Part shown: piece after piece, positions 1 through 12,380 of the stretch
How the letters are laid out: the number at the start of each line of letters is the position of its first letter
Position numbering within the stretch: position 1 is the first letter of the stretch
NCBI GenBank assembly: GCA_023375675.1
Contig: JALQBC010000033.1
Location: 310,001-374,000 of the forward strand
Length of the DNA: 64,000 bases
Direction of reading: 5' to 3'
Source: Cytospora piceicola
Taxonomy: Eukaryota > Ascomycota > Sordariomycetes > Diaporthales > Cytosporaceae
Notes under the pieces: generated by a model
Told to the model about the DNA's origin: nothing
Databases searched by the model: none
What the model saw: only the letters and a program-made list of their open reading frames with translations
Translations under genes and position numbers: made by a program

Positions 1-480
1 AAGTAAGTAAGTAAATAGCTAAGTTAGCTAGTAAGTTAGCTAATAACTTAGCTAGTAACTTAGCTATTAAGTAAATTAACTAATAAGTAAAATAGCTAAT
101 AAGTAAAATAGCTAATAAGTAAGTTAGCTAGTAAGTTAGCTAGTAAAGTAGTTAGTTAAGTAGCTAGTAAAGTAGTTAATAACTTAGTTATATAATTATT
201 AAGTAAGTAAGTAAATAAGTAAGTAAATAAGTAAGTAAGTTAACTAATAAGTTAGCTAGTAAGTTAGCTATTAAAATAGCTAATAAGTTAGTTATTTAGT
301 TATTAAGTAAGTAAGTAAGTAGGTAAGTATATAAGTAAGTTAGCTAATAAGTTAGTTAGTAAAGTAGCTAGTAAGTTAGTTATCTAGATATTAAGTAAGT
401 AAGTAAGTAGGTAAGTATATAAGTAAGTTAGCTAATAGGTTAGTTAGTAAAGTAGCTAGTAAGTTAGTTAGTTAGTTAAT
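1..480. repeat. AT-rich tandem/low-complexity repeat
   Basis: This stretch is built of short interleaved words such as TAAGTAAG, GTTAGCTA and GCTAATAAG. A longer unit of about 88 bp is visible near its end: the block starting at 301 recurs from 389 with few changes. No reading frame or gene is seen. It continues off the left edge of the window, so its full size is unknown. Confidence 0.8.
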
Positions 481-485
481 TATCT

Positions 486-567
486 CGCTGCTTAAGGCTG
501 CGGAGGAGACGATAGAGTAACGCTCGAAGGGCGTTACTCTATCGGATCCGGAGCAGCCTAAGCGGCG
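486..567. repeat. Long imperfect hairpin (inverted repeat)
   Basis: The inner arms 511-523 and 531-543 are a perfect 13-bp inverted repeat (GATAGAGTAACGC and its complement) around a 7-base loop. Outer arms near 486-501 and 553-567 also pair with few mismatches. The fold resembles a small foldback element or the end of a transposon. It sits at the junction between the tandem repeat and the RIP-mutated DNA. Confidence 0.65.
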
Positions 568-575
568 TATTTAAC

Positions 576-3500
576 TATCTAACTAACTAGCTATTAAGTT
601 TCCGATCCTTCTTAACGGAAGGCCTTCTCGGCAGGCGGTCCTACCGCCGTTCCCTAGTCTCCTCTGGTTGAGAACCGACTTTCCTGGATCGGGAGCAAGC
701 TGCACGAACTCGGTATTTTTGTGCTAGAAGAGTATCCACCGTTGGATAACAGAGCTTCGGTATTTGCGAAAGGCACAACCCGATACCCTTTCTAGCAGGT
801 GCCCCGATTAAGAGACCCGCTAGCAGGTCTAGTATATTAGTTAAGTCTTATATAAGCGGGGTACTACTAAAACTTACTTATAAGCCCGCTCGCCTAGTAC
901 TATTACACTATCTAGCCTACTATATTTAGCCTACGGCTATAGCTTTATCGCCGTAGCTATTACGAGATCTGTTACCTTATTAGTTAAGCGCGCGGTTATA
1001 CGTTTTAAGGCACTTACTATAGTATTAGTAGCCTTTTTAATATATCTTTTAAATCGTTAGAAATACCGTACGACGTTTTATTAGCTATAAGTATATATTA
1101 TATAAAAACTTTATATAACGGCTTTTAAATCGTTTATATTAATAAAGTTATAGTTAAAGGTATTACTATACCTTTTATAGCTAAAAAGATATTATAATAG
1201 CTATAAGACTATTTTAAGGCAAAAAGGTATATCGGTATACTAAATAACCTTTTAGTAAACTTATCCGAATTATTTAAAACGCTTTATATATACCGTTATA
1301 AAGTGCTATCGCCTTATTAAGGTAATATAGTAAATAAAGTTATTACGACCTTTAGCTGTAGTTTTTTTAATATTATAAGCGTAGTTACGTTTAAATCTCG
1401 CGTCTGTTTATATAAGGCTAAAAAGCTTAACTATAATAGTACGCCGTTTAGCTTAAGCTATATACTTTACTTAAAGAAAGTAAGCGTTACTATATACGAA
1501 AACTAGTCTTATATAAAAGGCCCCGGCCGTTATAATGTTATAAGGCCTATAGGTATATATAGTTATATAAGTAGGGGTATTATAAGTAAAGGTATTACGA
1601 TAAAGGTTATTATAAAAAGTAGTTATTATATAAAAGGTTTAAGTTATATAAGAGGTTTAAGTTACTTTACCTTTATAAAGGAATATAAGGTTATCGTTTA
1701 TTAAAGCCGATTATTAGTAAATACTATATAAATAGTTTTAAAGTTATACTTATTTATATAAATACGATAAACGTACTTAACTATAAATCTTACAGTATAG
1801 TTATAAGCTTTATTACCGCTAGCTTATCTTATACTACCTGTTATATATTTATAGCTTTAAAGAAAAAGCGGCTATTTAAGCCGTTTACAATCTTTAGTAA
1901 AAATTAGCCTTTATTATTAAAGCTAATAGATATCTCGGCTAAAGCGTACTACATTACTTTAAGCTGTTTAATCCTTTTAAATCAGATCTCTTTAACTATT
2001 ATATAATTATTTTAAGTTTTCTATATAAGGTTAAGGTATCGCTTAAAGCTATCGTTAGTTTATAAGTATTATTAAATTAATTATAATCGTAGAGTTTATA
2101 CGTACCTACGTTTTTACTATTCGAGTTTTATACTACTTTAAGTATATATTATAAAAAGGTTATTAAAAGTATAGTAGTAAATAAGCTAGCCTTTTTACTT
2201 AAAAGGTATATAAACCTGCTTAAAGTTTACCTTAAAGATCTTCTCGCCTTTAAAAAGGTATTTCCTCTATATATAAGCGTAGATTAAGCGCTATCGCCGT
2301 TAAAAGCAATATAAGTACTTTAGCCTATATACGTCGGTATTATAATAAAGGTTATCGTCGTTATAGTTATCTTTTTTAGCTTTATAAATATACTTTATTT
2401 AAAGTAATTAAAAGGTTTTAAATAAGCCGTTAAAGTAATTAGAATACTAATAAAGATTAAGTAGCTTTCTTACCTACGCCTTAGTAGCTACTCTTTCGGC
2501 TTTTCTATACTACTACGTATATATATTAAAAACGCGTTAAACGGTTTTTAAAAAGGTAAACTTATTTATTATTCTTTTAAACCTATTCTTTTTTAAATAG
2601 CTATAAAAGCTTTTTAAAGGAAATATTATAAATACTTAAAAAAGAACAGGTATATAAAATCTACTATAAAACTAATACGTTAGCTAATAAAACTAATAAA
2701 GTATAACGGCTAAAACTTACCTCGCTTATAATACCTACCTAGCGTTTTTACTCCTTAATAGCTTTTTTCTTAAATACTCTCTCTATATAACGTATATAGT
2801 AAGTATAGCGTTAACGGCCTTTTAACAGAATATCGTATACTCCTTTTCGTTAACTACGTTATATACTATATAACGTAGCTATTTATAGAAAACGTTAAAT
2901 GCTTTATTAGGTAAACGCCTTTCGATTATATTTATTTAGTATTTTTAATAAAGTAAAGAGATAACCTACTTACTTTAATTATAACATAAGAAATTATAAA
3001 AGCCTTTCTATTTAGTATTCGAATCGTCGTTTATTACTTATTCTAGCTGTTAGCTTAATATAAGGTTATTTATAGTAGTTAAACAGTTTTCGATTAACTA
3101 TACGTATTAGCTTTACGTTAAAAAGAAAACGCTTTACCGCTATAACTCGTAATTATTATAAGATTAAACAGTAAAAAGATATTAGCTTAAATAGTTAGTT
3201 TTATATAAGCTATTAAGTAATATAAAACGGCTATATTTTTATAACGTTATACCTACAACTGCTTTATTAAGCTTAAGCGATAAAAACATTACGTTATAAA
3301 ATATCTGTTATTATTTACCTTTCTCGTTATTATTTAAATTAATAATCTAATAAGGTAATTCTTTTTCGTATAACTAATTAAAGACTTCTTTACGCTTATA
3401 TAAAGTAAGTTTTAATCCTCCCGAGTTAATAATAGCTAACTTACTATACTTATTAACTAATATAACGTTTTACTTATTACTACTATATAAAGCTATCGCT

Positions 3501-4071
3501 AATTAACGCCTTTTTAGCTAGTCTTTTTACTTAAATCGATTTTTCTTAGTTACGAAAGACGACTAAGTTAATAAGCCGTATATCGTATACCTTATATAAT
3601 TTTACCTGCCGTTATAACTCGACGTCCTTTTTTTATATATTATTAGCTTAGGTTTTTTTTAGGCCGTAGCTACGTTCGAGATATTTTTTAATAGCAGCTA
3701 CGATACCGTTTAAAAAGTATACGGTATTATAGTATATTAGATTATAGTCGTCGCCGTAACGGCCGTAGTACTTAAGTAAAACCTTAATTATAGTAAGTAA
3801 TCTGTTTTATATAGGCAGGGCTATATACTTACAGATTTTAAGTTATTTTTTAAGTTTCTATCTACTACTTTAAACGTCTTTATTATAGTTATCCGCGTAA
3901 GGTATATAGTATAGCTGTTACCTATTTTAGCTATAATACCTTCGTTTTTAAACTTTACCTTTTAGTTATTATATTTATAATACTAGTATTTAATAATAAA
4001 GGAGCTGTTAGCTAAGGCCTTTTAAGAGTAGTTATCTGTATTATTAAATCCGCGTTTCGACTATACGTTAA
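576..4071. repeat. RIP-degraded repeat DNA, family not identified
   Basis: From about 840 onward the sequence is dominated by TA and TTA words, with CpA and TpG almost absent and CpG retained. This is the pattern left by RIP. Every frame is full of stops. I could not recognise a transposon protein here or find matching LTRs. The part between about 650 and 835 is different: it keeps many CA/TG dinucleotides and has normal composition, so it escaped mutation or came later. Confidence 0.65.
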
Positions 4072-4076
4072 AGAGT

Positions 4077-4280
4077 GTGAAAGGCTAGCCTTTAAGTAGT
4101 CACAGAAAGGGATCCTATTACTGTTTATAATCTTCTATAAAAGAAGATTTTAAGTAGCTACTATAGTAATACGCAGAGCAGAAATTATACTGCTCTTAAG
4201 CGTTATAGCGTAGGTATAGCGTTATAGCGTAAGCTTCGGCCTATATATACCGAAGCCCTTATAGGCTCTAGCCCGTAATA
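4077..4280 (-). repeat. 3' LTR of the left retrotransposon
   Basis: It matches 10962-11166 over its whole length. Read on the minus strand it begins TATTACGGGC and ends TTTCACA, consistent with an original TG...CA boundary in which the first TG became TA by RIP. AAGAG directly outside the left end repeats after the other LTR. Confidence 0.85.
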
Positions 4281-4300
4281 TTAACCCCTCTCTTTTTAAG
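4281..4300 (-). other. Polypurine tract of the left retrotransposon
   Basis: On the minus strand this reads as a purine run (AAAAAGAGAGGGG) ending four bases before the LTR. That is the expected place and composition for the plus-strand priming tract next to the 3' LTR. It fixes the orientation of the element. Confidence 0.6.
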
Positions 4301-7300
4301 TATATTCCTAACCTTAAAGGTCTATACGCCGCGCGTTATATAAAAGTACGCTTATAAGAACCTTTAACGTTACCTATTTAAGTCCGTTACCCTTCGTAGC
4401 TTTTCGAACGTACCCTTTCTCTTTCCTTTTCTTTTAACCGTTAACCTTACTATAAATACCCCCCTCCCCTTTTCTTTCTATTTTAATTACGATAAAGGTT
4501 TTAAGCCGCTATATAGCTATTTCTATATCGTTTATAAACGGCTTAATCCTTAACGTTTATTTACTATAGTTAAAAAACGAAAACGCGGCTTATCGTCGTT
4601 TTTTACCTATACGTCGTCTATAAGTAAAACGTTCGCTACTACTAACTAAAAGAAACGAAATCATATCTAAAAAGTTAAAGCTTAGTTCTTTTATAACGCT
4701 TTAGCTACTTACCTTAATAATATTTATAAAGTTTTTTACTTTAAATATATTTACTACTTAACTAAAAATCTTAATATATTCTGCTATAACTACCTTAATA
4801 AATAGTAAGCTAGTCGAAAGCTTATTTTAAACAGCTTATACTTTACTAACCCCTTCGGTAAGTTAAAAAGCCTGTTATACGTTTTATACGTATAATAATA
4901 ACAGAAAGAACACCGGTTACTTATATACTCCGGTAAGTTTCTTCTTTTAAAAGCCGTTTATATTATAGTATTAACCTACTCGGTAACTATTTAAATACCC
5001 GGAGTTAATCGAAGCTATTAAAACCTTAACTAAAAAGATAAAAGAGTTTAATTCTTAAAATTATAGTAAGCCTTTCCCTTTTTTATTATAAGCAGGCTTT
5101 AAACGGTTAACTCGTTTTCGTAAATTCTATAAAGACGTAAAACGCCGCCGGTCTTATAGTAATTTAAGCCTATAAGTAATTATAAAGTAAAAAAGATACT
5201 CGGGTAAATAACTCGGGTAGTAATAGTATTTAAGCTATAAACAGCTTATATATTATTAGTATAAACTTAGATAACGAGGTTTAAGCTTATTATATAAATA
5301 GTAAATAGTACTATATTCGTTAAGTAACGGCTAACTCTTTTTTAAAAACAGAAAAATAAGCTTATTTAAAGTTTTATTACTACCGTCTGTCTTTTAACGG
5401 TTAAGTTTAGTAAATTAAAGGATAAAGTAGTTAAAATTAAAAACTTTATCGTTTTATATATAAACTACGATTCGAACGAAAGTTAGCTAGTATAATCGTA
5501 TATATAAATACGTTATAAGCTGTTTTTTCGCTCGGTTTAATAAGTTTAAAAAGAAAGATAAAAACGTAAAGAGTTACTACTACTATTAAAAGAAAAGAAA
5601 GTCTATAGTTTAAGTAGGTATATAGTTAATATTAAATAGCTTACTCTTTTTAAACTAATTAAATTCTATCTTATTAATACTACTTTATCGTTTCGGCTTA
5701 TATAATAAGTTAGTACTTATTAGTACGAAATAATATAAGTTTTTATATTATTTAGTATTAACCGTTTACTATATTAATAATAAAAACGTAATAACTTATT
5801 ATAGCGAATTACTATAACTATAATATAATAGATTTTCTTTTTATTTATATAAAAAGACCGTTATAGTTATAAGCTAATTCGTAACGGCTTTTATACTTAT
5901 CGAATATAGCTATATCTTCGAAGTTTTTTAATAGTTTTTAAAAAGGCTAAACTTAACTAACCTATTTAACGTAAACTTTACGTTTTAATATTATATTTAC
6001 TTTAAGTTTACTTTATACCGGCTTTTTATATATATTAAAAATAGTTTTAATATAGTACTTAAGCTTTACCTTATTTCCGCTCTTTTTTAAAACGATTAAA
6101 GGTAGCTAATAATCGTAAAAAGCTTAAAATAAAAACAGGTCGCTACTCGCTTTTAATAAGAGATCTATATAAAAACGTAAATATATATTTAATAGTACTT
6201 TTAGTTTTATAATATAAAAGTTTATTATAGCAGATATATAATACTTTTTATATAGCTAAGTAAGTTTCTTAAAAGGTTAGTTAGTTTAAATATTTTTAAA
6301 AAATAATTAAGTATAATCCCTAATAATAAAGCGCTTTATAAAGCTATACCGTTAGTTAGCTACTCCCTTTATCCTTTATTAAGTAATAGCTATAACTACT
6401 TAAATAAATTCCGTTATATCTTTAAACCGTTATATAAAGTCTTCGGCTTAAATATATAACTTATAAGCCGGTATAGCTAAACGCTATACTTATTAAATTA
6501 GCTCGGTATAATAGCTATATTAAAGGAAAAATAAGCTAATACCGATTATAAAAGTATTTTAGTTATTAATAATAAGCTACGCTTTTAAGAAAAGTAAGAT
6601 TTAGTCGAATTAAATATATATAATAAAAGCTTATAAGTAATTAAAAACCTTTTAGTTAGCCTGTTCGGTAATACTATCGGTTTCGGGATAATATATAGTA
6701 CTTAGTTATTATTTAATACTAATAAGATTATAAAAGCGTTTTTAAAATCCCTTTACTTAGTTAAAGCCATAGTTATTAGTTAAAGCGTTAAAGAAACTAT
6801 AAAATCGTTAATAGTAGTTTAAAAACCGTTTAGTATAAGCTTTAGCTTTTATTATAGTTATAACTTTAAACGTAATAGCCTTACTTAGCTTATTTATAAT
6901 AATTATAAAGAACTCGGAGTCTCTCGGATATTCTTAAAGTAAGTAAGTTATAAAATTAATAAATAACTCGTTTTATATCTGTTTAAAAACTAAAAAAAGC
7001 TTAAAAAAGCTTTTTTTCCGGTATCGCTAAATAGTCTTCCTTTTATAAACGTCGTAGTTCTTTATAAAGCAACGTATTATACGATATATTTTAAGCTAAA
7101 AGTATTTATAATTAAGTAATAAGATAGTTATATTTTACTTAAGGTAGCTAAAGATATAAGAGTTATAAGTATTTTAAATAAAGCTAGTATATAATAGCTT
7201 TTACTTAAGTACCTATATATTCCTTTAAAACCGGAAAATATAATTATTATCTATTTCGTATTTTATAATCGAAACGTTAAAAGGTATATTATTTATCGTT

Positions 7301-8169
7301 TATATATTAAAAAAAAAGCTTTTAGCTTTTTTATAAATAGCTTCGATAAGGTAAAGATAGTTCGTATCGTACTTAAAAGTAGTATCTTATACGCTTTATA
7401 GGTTTTTATAAGTAAATAGCTTTTCGTTTTAAAGAATTATCTTACTATTAACGATAAAAGTAGTAAGTTAAATAAAGCCGTTCCGATATTATTTTAAAAA
7501 TAGCTATTCTTTATAAAGTAGTTAAATATCTTAACTTATAAAACGTTTATTATTTATCCTTTTCGGTATATCTTATTTCTTTTTAAATAGTATATTTAGT
7601 TACGTTATAACGGCTTTTTTATAATATTTAAGCTAAAAGTAGAAACGTAAGAGTTCTTTTAATTAACGAACTTATTATTTTAAAAAATATCGAGTTATTA
7701 TAAAGTACTTTAAATTCTTATAGTTTAAGTAAATAGTAAATAAAAAAGCTATACTATAAAGCTTAACGTTTTATACGTTTAAGTAGCTTATAATAGTAAA
7801 GAGTTCTTTATTATAGATTTTATAATTACTTTTTATAAACGTAAGTTATTATAAGTAATATATTACCGGGCGGAGTAGTTTATTATAGCTTTACTAAAAT
7901 AAGTAGCTTTTTAAAGAATACTTAAAGCTATTTATTTTAAGAAATATATAGAAGTTTAAATTATACTAAACTAAAACTAGTTCGGTAATAAAATAGTATT
8001 TAAGCTATTCGAAAAAGGCTTTTTACTTAGGTTTTTAGCGAAAAGAAGTCTTTTTCTTTATAAAAAGTAAAAAAAGGCCGGCGATTTTTAAGTAATTTTT
8101 AATAAACTACCGATAAAAGTTAATAAAGCTAAAAAAGTTATATATATTTTTAAATATATTCGAAGCTTT

Positions 8170-8430
8170 TTAGTCTTTAATAATAAGTAGTTTTTCCGGG
8201 TTTATTTTAATTCCGACCTCGGCTTTAATAATAAACCTAAGATATTTCGTTTTCTATACGCTAAACTTATATTTAAAGATATTTAAGTTAAAACCTACGG
8301 CTTATAAAACGTTTAAAATCTACTTAACCTTAATATTATAGTTTTAGTATATTTTATTAAAGTAAATAAATATATTATTAAAGTACGTTAAATAAATAAT
8401 ATCGAGGTATTTATATAATACTAAGTTAAT
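8170..8430 (-). pseudogene. Reverse transcriptase relic (gypsy type)
   Basis: Conceptual reading of the minus strand gives fragments resembling the Ty3/gypsy reverse transcriptase core. One is a TYFNNIFIY stretch near 8360-8385, where a catalytic YxDD box would sit; D to N is what a G-to-A RIP change gives. Just downstream is a KTKYLGFII-like stretch, the usual motif after the palm. Stops and substitutions interrupt it. This is family recognition by eye, not an alignment. Confidence 0.6.
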
Positions 8431-10961
8431 ATATCGTTAAAAGATAGTAGGTACTTCGGATAAGCTAAAAGGTATTACTAACTATTCGAAAAGGCTAAAT
8501 CGAGTTTAAAAAGCTATTTTCTACTTATTTCCTTCTTTAATATAAAGCTTATAAAAAACCGTTCGGATATTAAGCTTAGTAAATTACTTTACTTATAAAA
8601 TACTTATAAGTATTTTCTTAATAAAAAAGAAAAGGTACCGATCCGTTTAAGTAATAGTATTAAAAGTATAATAGTTTATATAAAAACGAACGCCTTTATT
8701 AAGCTTTTTAACGAAAATAACCAGCGCGTTTATTAATAAGCTACTTACTTATATATAGCCTTTATTAAATAGCTTAGTAAATATCTTATAAAAAACTAAA
8801 AGCTTATTTTACGATATTCTGTATAAAGAGCTTTATAAGGCTTTAACTAGTTTACCGTTTATATTAAAAGTAAAGTAAATCTCGTAGTTAGCTTTTAAAC
8901 GGTATAGTAAAAGCTTATCTCTTTTATTTTTATCGAAAAGTTTAATAAAATAAATAAACCTTTATAAAAAGCAGTTAATAACTTATACTTCGGTTTTTAA
9001 AGTAAGTACTTTATTAATATTTATAAGCGTTATAATAAAAAGCTATATAATTACTATTCGTAAACGTTTACCTTACTATATTTTAGCTTTAAAGATAAGT
9101 ATATTAACGTTTATAACGATATACTTTAAAATAAAAATAAACCTTTATTTTTATACTTTAAAGTTACCTCCTCGTTCGATTATAATATAATATTTATAAG
9201 CTGTATAAGTAATACGTTTTATTTCGGCTTATAACGTTTTTAAAATAATATTATAATATAAATATAAAATAATATAGGCTTAAACGCGATATTTATATTT
9301 ATCGAGGTCGACGTTTAAGAAAATTATTTTTAAAATAACTTCTAAAAAAGTAATAGTTTTAAACCCTACTACTTATTTTAAGATATAAAAGGAAATAAGA
9401 AAGCGTATAAAGCAAAGGTTATAAATAAGCTAGTTACTAACTATAAAGTAGCTTTTATAGCCGGTATTTATTAGTACGTTAACGAACTTAATTTAATTAT
9501 ATAATAGGTTAATTATAAAAAAAGAACCGTTTATAAATAGCTTTATAGCCTTTAACTCGAACTTAATACCTTTTAGCTTTTATATATAACTAAGTATAAA
9601 AGCTACTTATTTTCCGTTTAAAAGCCGATTAGGTTTTTATCTTTCTTTCTTTTTTTTTAGGTAGTAATAGCTTAAACGTTACTTTATAAAAAAAGCGTAA
9701 TTAATAATAAATAATAACAGTTTATATAGTAGTCGAACCGAGTATAATATAAATAAAAGTTTTTATTCTTACGTTATTAAATCTTTTTATTACTTATTTA
9801 ATACGTTTACTACTTTTTACCTTATCCGGCTTTTATAACGTTTACGCCGGTTATTATAATATCGCTATTTTTATTAACGGCGATATAATATATTATTATT
9901 AACGTTTATTATTTCGATTATTTAAACGTATTTATATAAAAAGTAGCTAAGTAATTACTTTTCTTTTTTAAGCTTAAACGTTTTATATTTTTTATAATTT
10001 TAAATATAGTTTTAACTTATTTTATATAGTAAATCGGTATATTTATAAATATAAGTTCTTTTTTTAGCTTATTATTAATCGCTTTTAAAAAAATAGTAAG
10101 CTTAGCTTTATTAAGCTAAAAGGTTTTTCTTAACTCGAAAAGTATTTATTTTTAGTTTATATAAAATAAAAAAAATTTTTAATTTTCGCTTTATATAGTT
10201 TTAAGTAGTTTTTATTTTACTTATACTAATATATTTTTATTATAGTAATAACTACGAAAGTATATTATAAAAACGATAAAGTTATAGTTTTAATTAAGCT
10301 TACCGGTAGTATAGTAAAGGCTAATAAGCTTTTTAGTTACTTCTTTTAAGCGATTATAAATCGCGTAGTATTTATCGTAATTATTACCGATAAAGTCTAT
10401 ATCCCGATCGAGTTTATATTTTATCTACGCTTTCTATAAGAAATAACACGTCCGATTACTATTAAACTTCTTAGGCTAAAAGAAAAGTTTACGCTTTTTG
10501 TTAGTTAAAAAATCTCGGTTTATATTATTACGTCTTAAGCCTTAGTTATTATATAAGCTTAAAAATAGTAGTTCTTTAAACGTAAAAGCAGGTTTTATTC
10601 GGTTTTTATCGGGAGGCGCTTCTCTTATAGCCGATATATTACTAGCTTATAACTAGGTATAAATTTAATTAATAGCTTATTTCGTTTCGGCTTTTTAAAG
10701 GGCGTTTATAAACTGCTCTTATAGTTTATAACGGCTTACTTTACTACTTTCGTATAGTTTTAAAATAACTTATATAAGTTCGTTATATTTATTAACACGG
10801 TTTCGTTTATAGGCCTCGAATTACTACTTTTATAGCTATTAAAAGAGGTTTAACGTAAAAGTAAGTCGCTTTATTTTAAGTAAAAACTCGTTTAATATCG
10901 TTTTAGGCTATAACTGCTCTTTAATAGTACTATCGTCTGTTATAATAAATAGAAGATTATA

Positions 10962-11166
10962 TATAAAAAACTAGCCTTTAAGTAGTTATAAAAAGGGATT
11001 CTATTACTATTTATAATCTTTTATAAGAGAAGATTCTAAGTAGCTGCTATAGTAGTACGTAAAGCAGAGATTATACTACTTTTAAGCGTTATAGCGCAGG
11101 TATAGCGTTATAGCACAGGCTTCGGCCCGTATATACCGAAGCCCCTGTAGGCTCTAGCCCGTGATA
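10962..11166 (-). repeat. 5' LTR of the left retrotransposon
   Basis: This is the direct-repeat partner of 4077-4280 and one base longer. It keeps more CA/TG than the interior. AAGAG follows immediately at 11167-11171, matching the bases before the other LTR. Confidence 0.85.
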
Positions 11167-11171
11167 AAGAG

Positions 11172-11913
11172 AAACTCTTATAAAAGTAGGTACTAGCCCG
11201 GATTAACCTTTATAAGGTCGGCGTCCTTAACCTTAAAGCCGCCGTATTACTAACGCTATTTAGGTATTACGTCGGCTTTATATAGTAGGTACTATTTAAG
11301 TTAAGTAATATAAAGTACTATAAAGTAAACAGATATACTAACAGACGATAGAGCGTATATAAAACAGTATATAAAACATTATATAAATAGCTATACAGAT
11401 AGTAATTAAGCTTTATAATAGTTACGATTATAAGCTACGATTTTACCTGCCTTAGCCTTATATAAATAAATAAAAAGGTAGGTTAATATATAAAAAGCGT
11501 GTTTTATATAGACTACTACGAGATTTCTATCTATCTAATAAAGCTATTACGATATTTAGCCCTTAAATACGACGACAGCGAGGTTAGCCTTATAGCCGTA
11601 GGCCGTAATATACGGTGTGGGTAGGCCGGAACTTATAGGTTCCGCTCGGCAAGTACGGTACTACCTAGTTTAGCGGGAGCGTAGGCTCGAAGATTAGGGC
11701 TTTACGTTAGTCCTCATACTTGTGCCTTTCGCATATACTAAAAGACAGCACCTGGACAGTACCTGCAGTTAATCAATACATTTTCCGGGTAAATGCTCCG
11801 TAGGCCCCGCATAACTCCCCGTGGGCCTATCAGGTTGTGTCTTGACAGCAGCATGATACGTCCATGTACTGATTTCAGGTCTCGTAACATGAGGATTGGC
11901 GAGATCTTTGAAA
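11172..11913. other. Transition from RIP-mutated DNA to gene island, no gene
   Basis: AT-rich mutated sequence gives way to normal composition between roughly 11560 and 11740. No credible coding frame was found. An 18-bp word at 11720-11737 is the inverted match (17 of 18) of 761-778 at the other side of the mutated block. Confidence 0.5.
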
Positions 11914-12219
11914 TGACGCCCCCAGGAAATCTTCTGACGCCCCCAAGTATACCACCGAAAACACTGACACCTACACACCCATATACTCTTACACCTACAC
12001 ACCCACACACCTACACACCTATACACACCTACACACCTACACACTTATATACCTATATCCCTACACACTGTTACGATATGTAGAAAGAAGAGAGGTAAAG
12101 CTGCGGTTCCTATGGATATATAAGTATTTTAGCTAAGGAAGAAGAGGAGATGCTAGGCATAGCTAATTGATACACGCCGTGAGGCTCTCGGGGCGTCAGA
12201 ATATTTTCCAGGGGCGTCA
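11914..12219. mobile_element. MITE-like element with 30-bp terminal inverted repeats
   Basis: The ends 11914-11943 and 12190-12219 are inverted copies of each other, with 26 of 30 positions matching. Each arm carries two copies of TGACGCCCC, one at the tip and one 12 bases in, a layout often used for transposase binding. The 306-bp body encodes no protein and contains a CACACCTA-type minisatellite. The flanks read AAA and TTT, so the target duplication is unclear (possibly TA- or AT-rich). No matching autonomous element is in the window, and I do not recognise the family. Confidence 0.65.
11967..12069. repeat. CACACCTA-type minisatellite
   Basis: About ten imperfect copies of an 8-10 base unit (ACACCTAC and variants) run through this stretch inside the TIR element. 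Apparent short open frames on both strands here are by-products of the repeat and are not called as genes. Confidence 0.8.
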
Positions 12220-12380
12220 TTTTTAGACTTCGGAGGATTTGTGGCTTGCATCGACGGGTATCTATGTACTGTCGCATTATCAGGATCTACCCGCAAGTGG
12301 GTTCTCTGTCAACTATATTAGGATAGACTCCGATGGACAGGATCATTGTCTTGCTAGCGGTTCCACCTTCTTCGTCTGCC

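Larger units (their letters stand above)
4077..11166 (-). mobile_element. RIP-inactivated Ty3/gypsy-type LTR retrotransposon
   Basis: Two direct LTRs of about 204 bp (4077-4280 and 10962-11166) bound a 6.7-kb interior. The 5-bp sequence AAGAG lies just outside both ends (4072-4076 and 11167-11171), as expected for a target-site duplication. A purine-rich tract next to the left LTR, read on the minus strand, and a reverse transcriptase relic on that strand (near 8170-8430) show the element runs right to left. LTR differences are nearly all C/T or G/A changes, consistent with RIP. No open frame survives, so the element cannot act autonomously. The gypsy assignment rests on the reverse transcriptase remains. 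Confidence 0.85.

Noticed and set aside
1..480. CRISPR-like repeat array
   Set aside because: The repeats are contiguous low-complexity words without spacers, and the genome is eukaryotic.
650..835. tRNA or 5S rRNA gene in the unmutated patch
   Set aside because: I looked for a tRNA B box (GGTTCGANNCC) and cloverleaf arms; the nearest word GGTTGAGAACC does not fit and no cloverleaf forms.
11738..12083. Three overlapping open frames on both strands
   Set aside because: They are produced by the CACACCTA minisatellite inside the TIR element and have repeat-like compositions (CVGVRVYGCVGV type).
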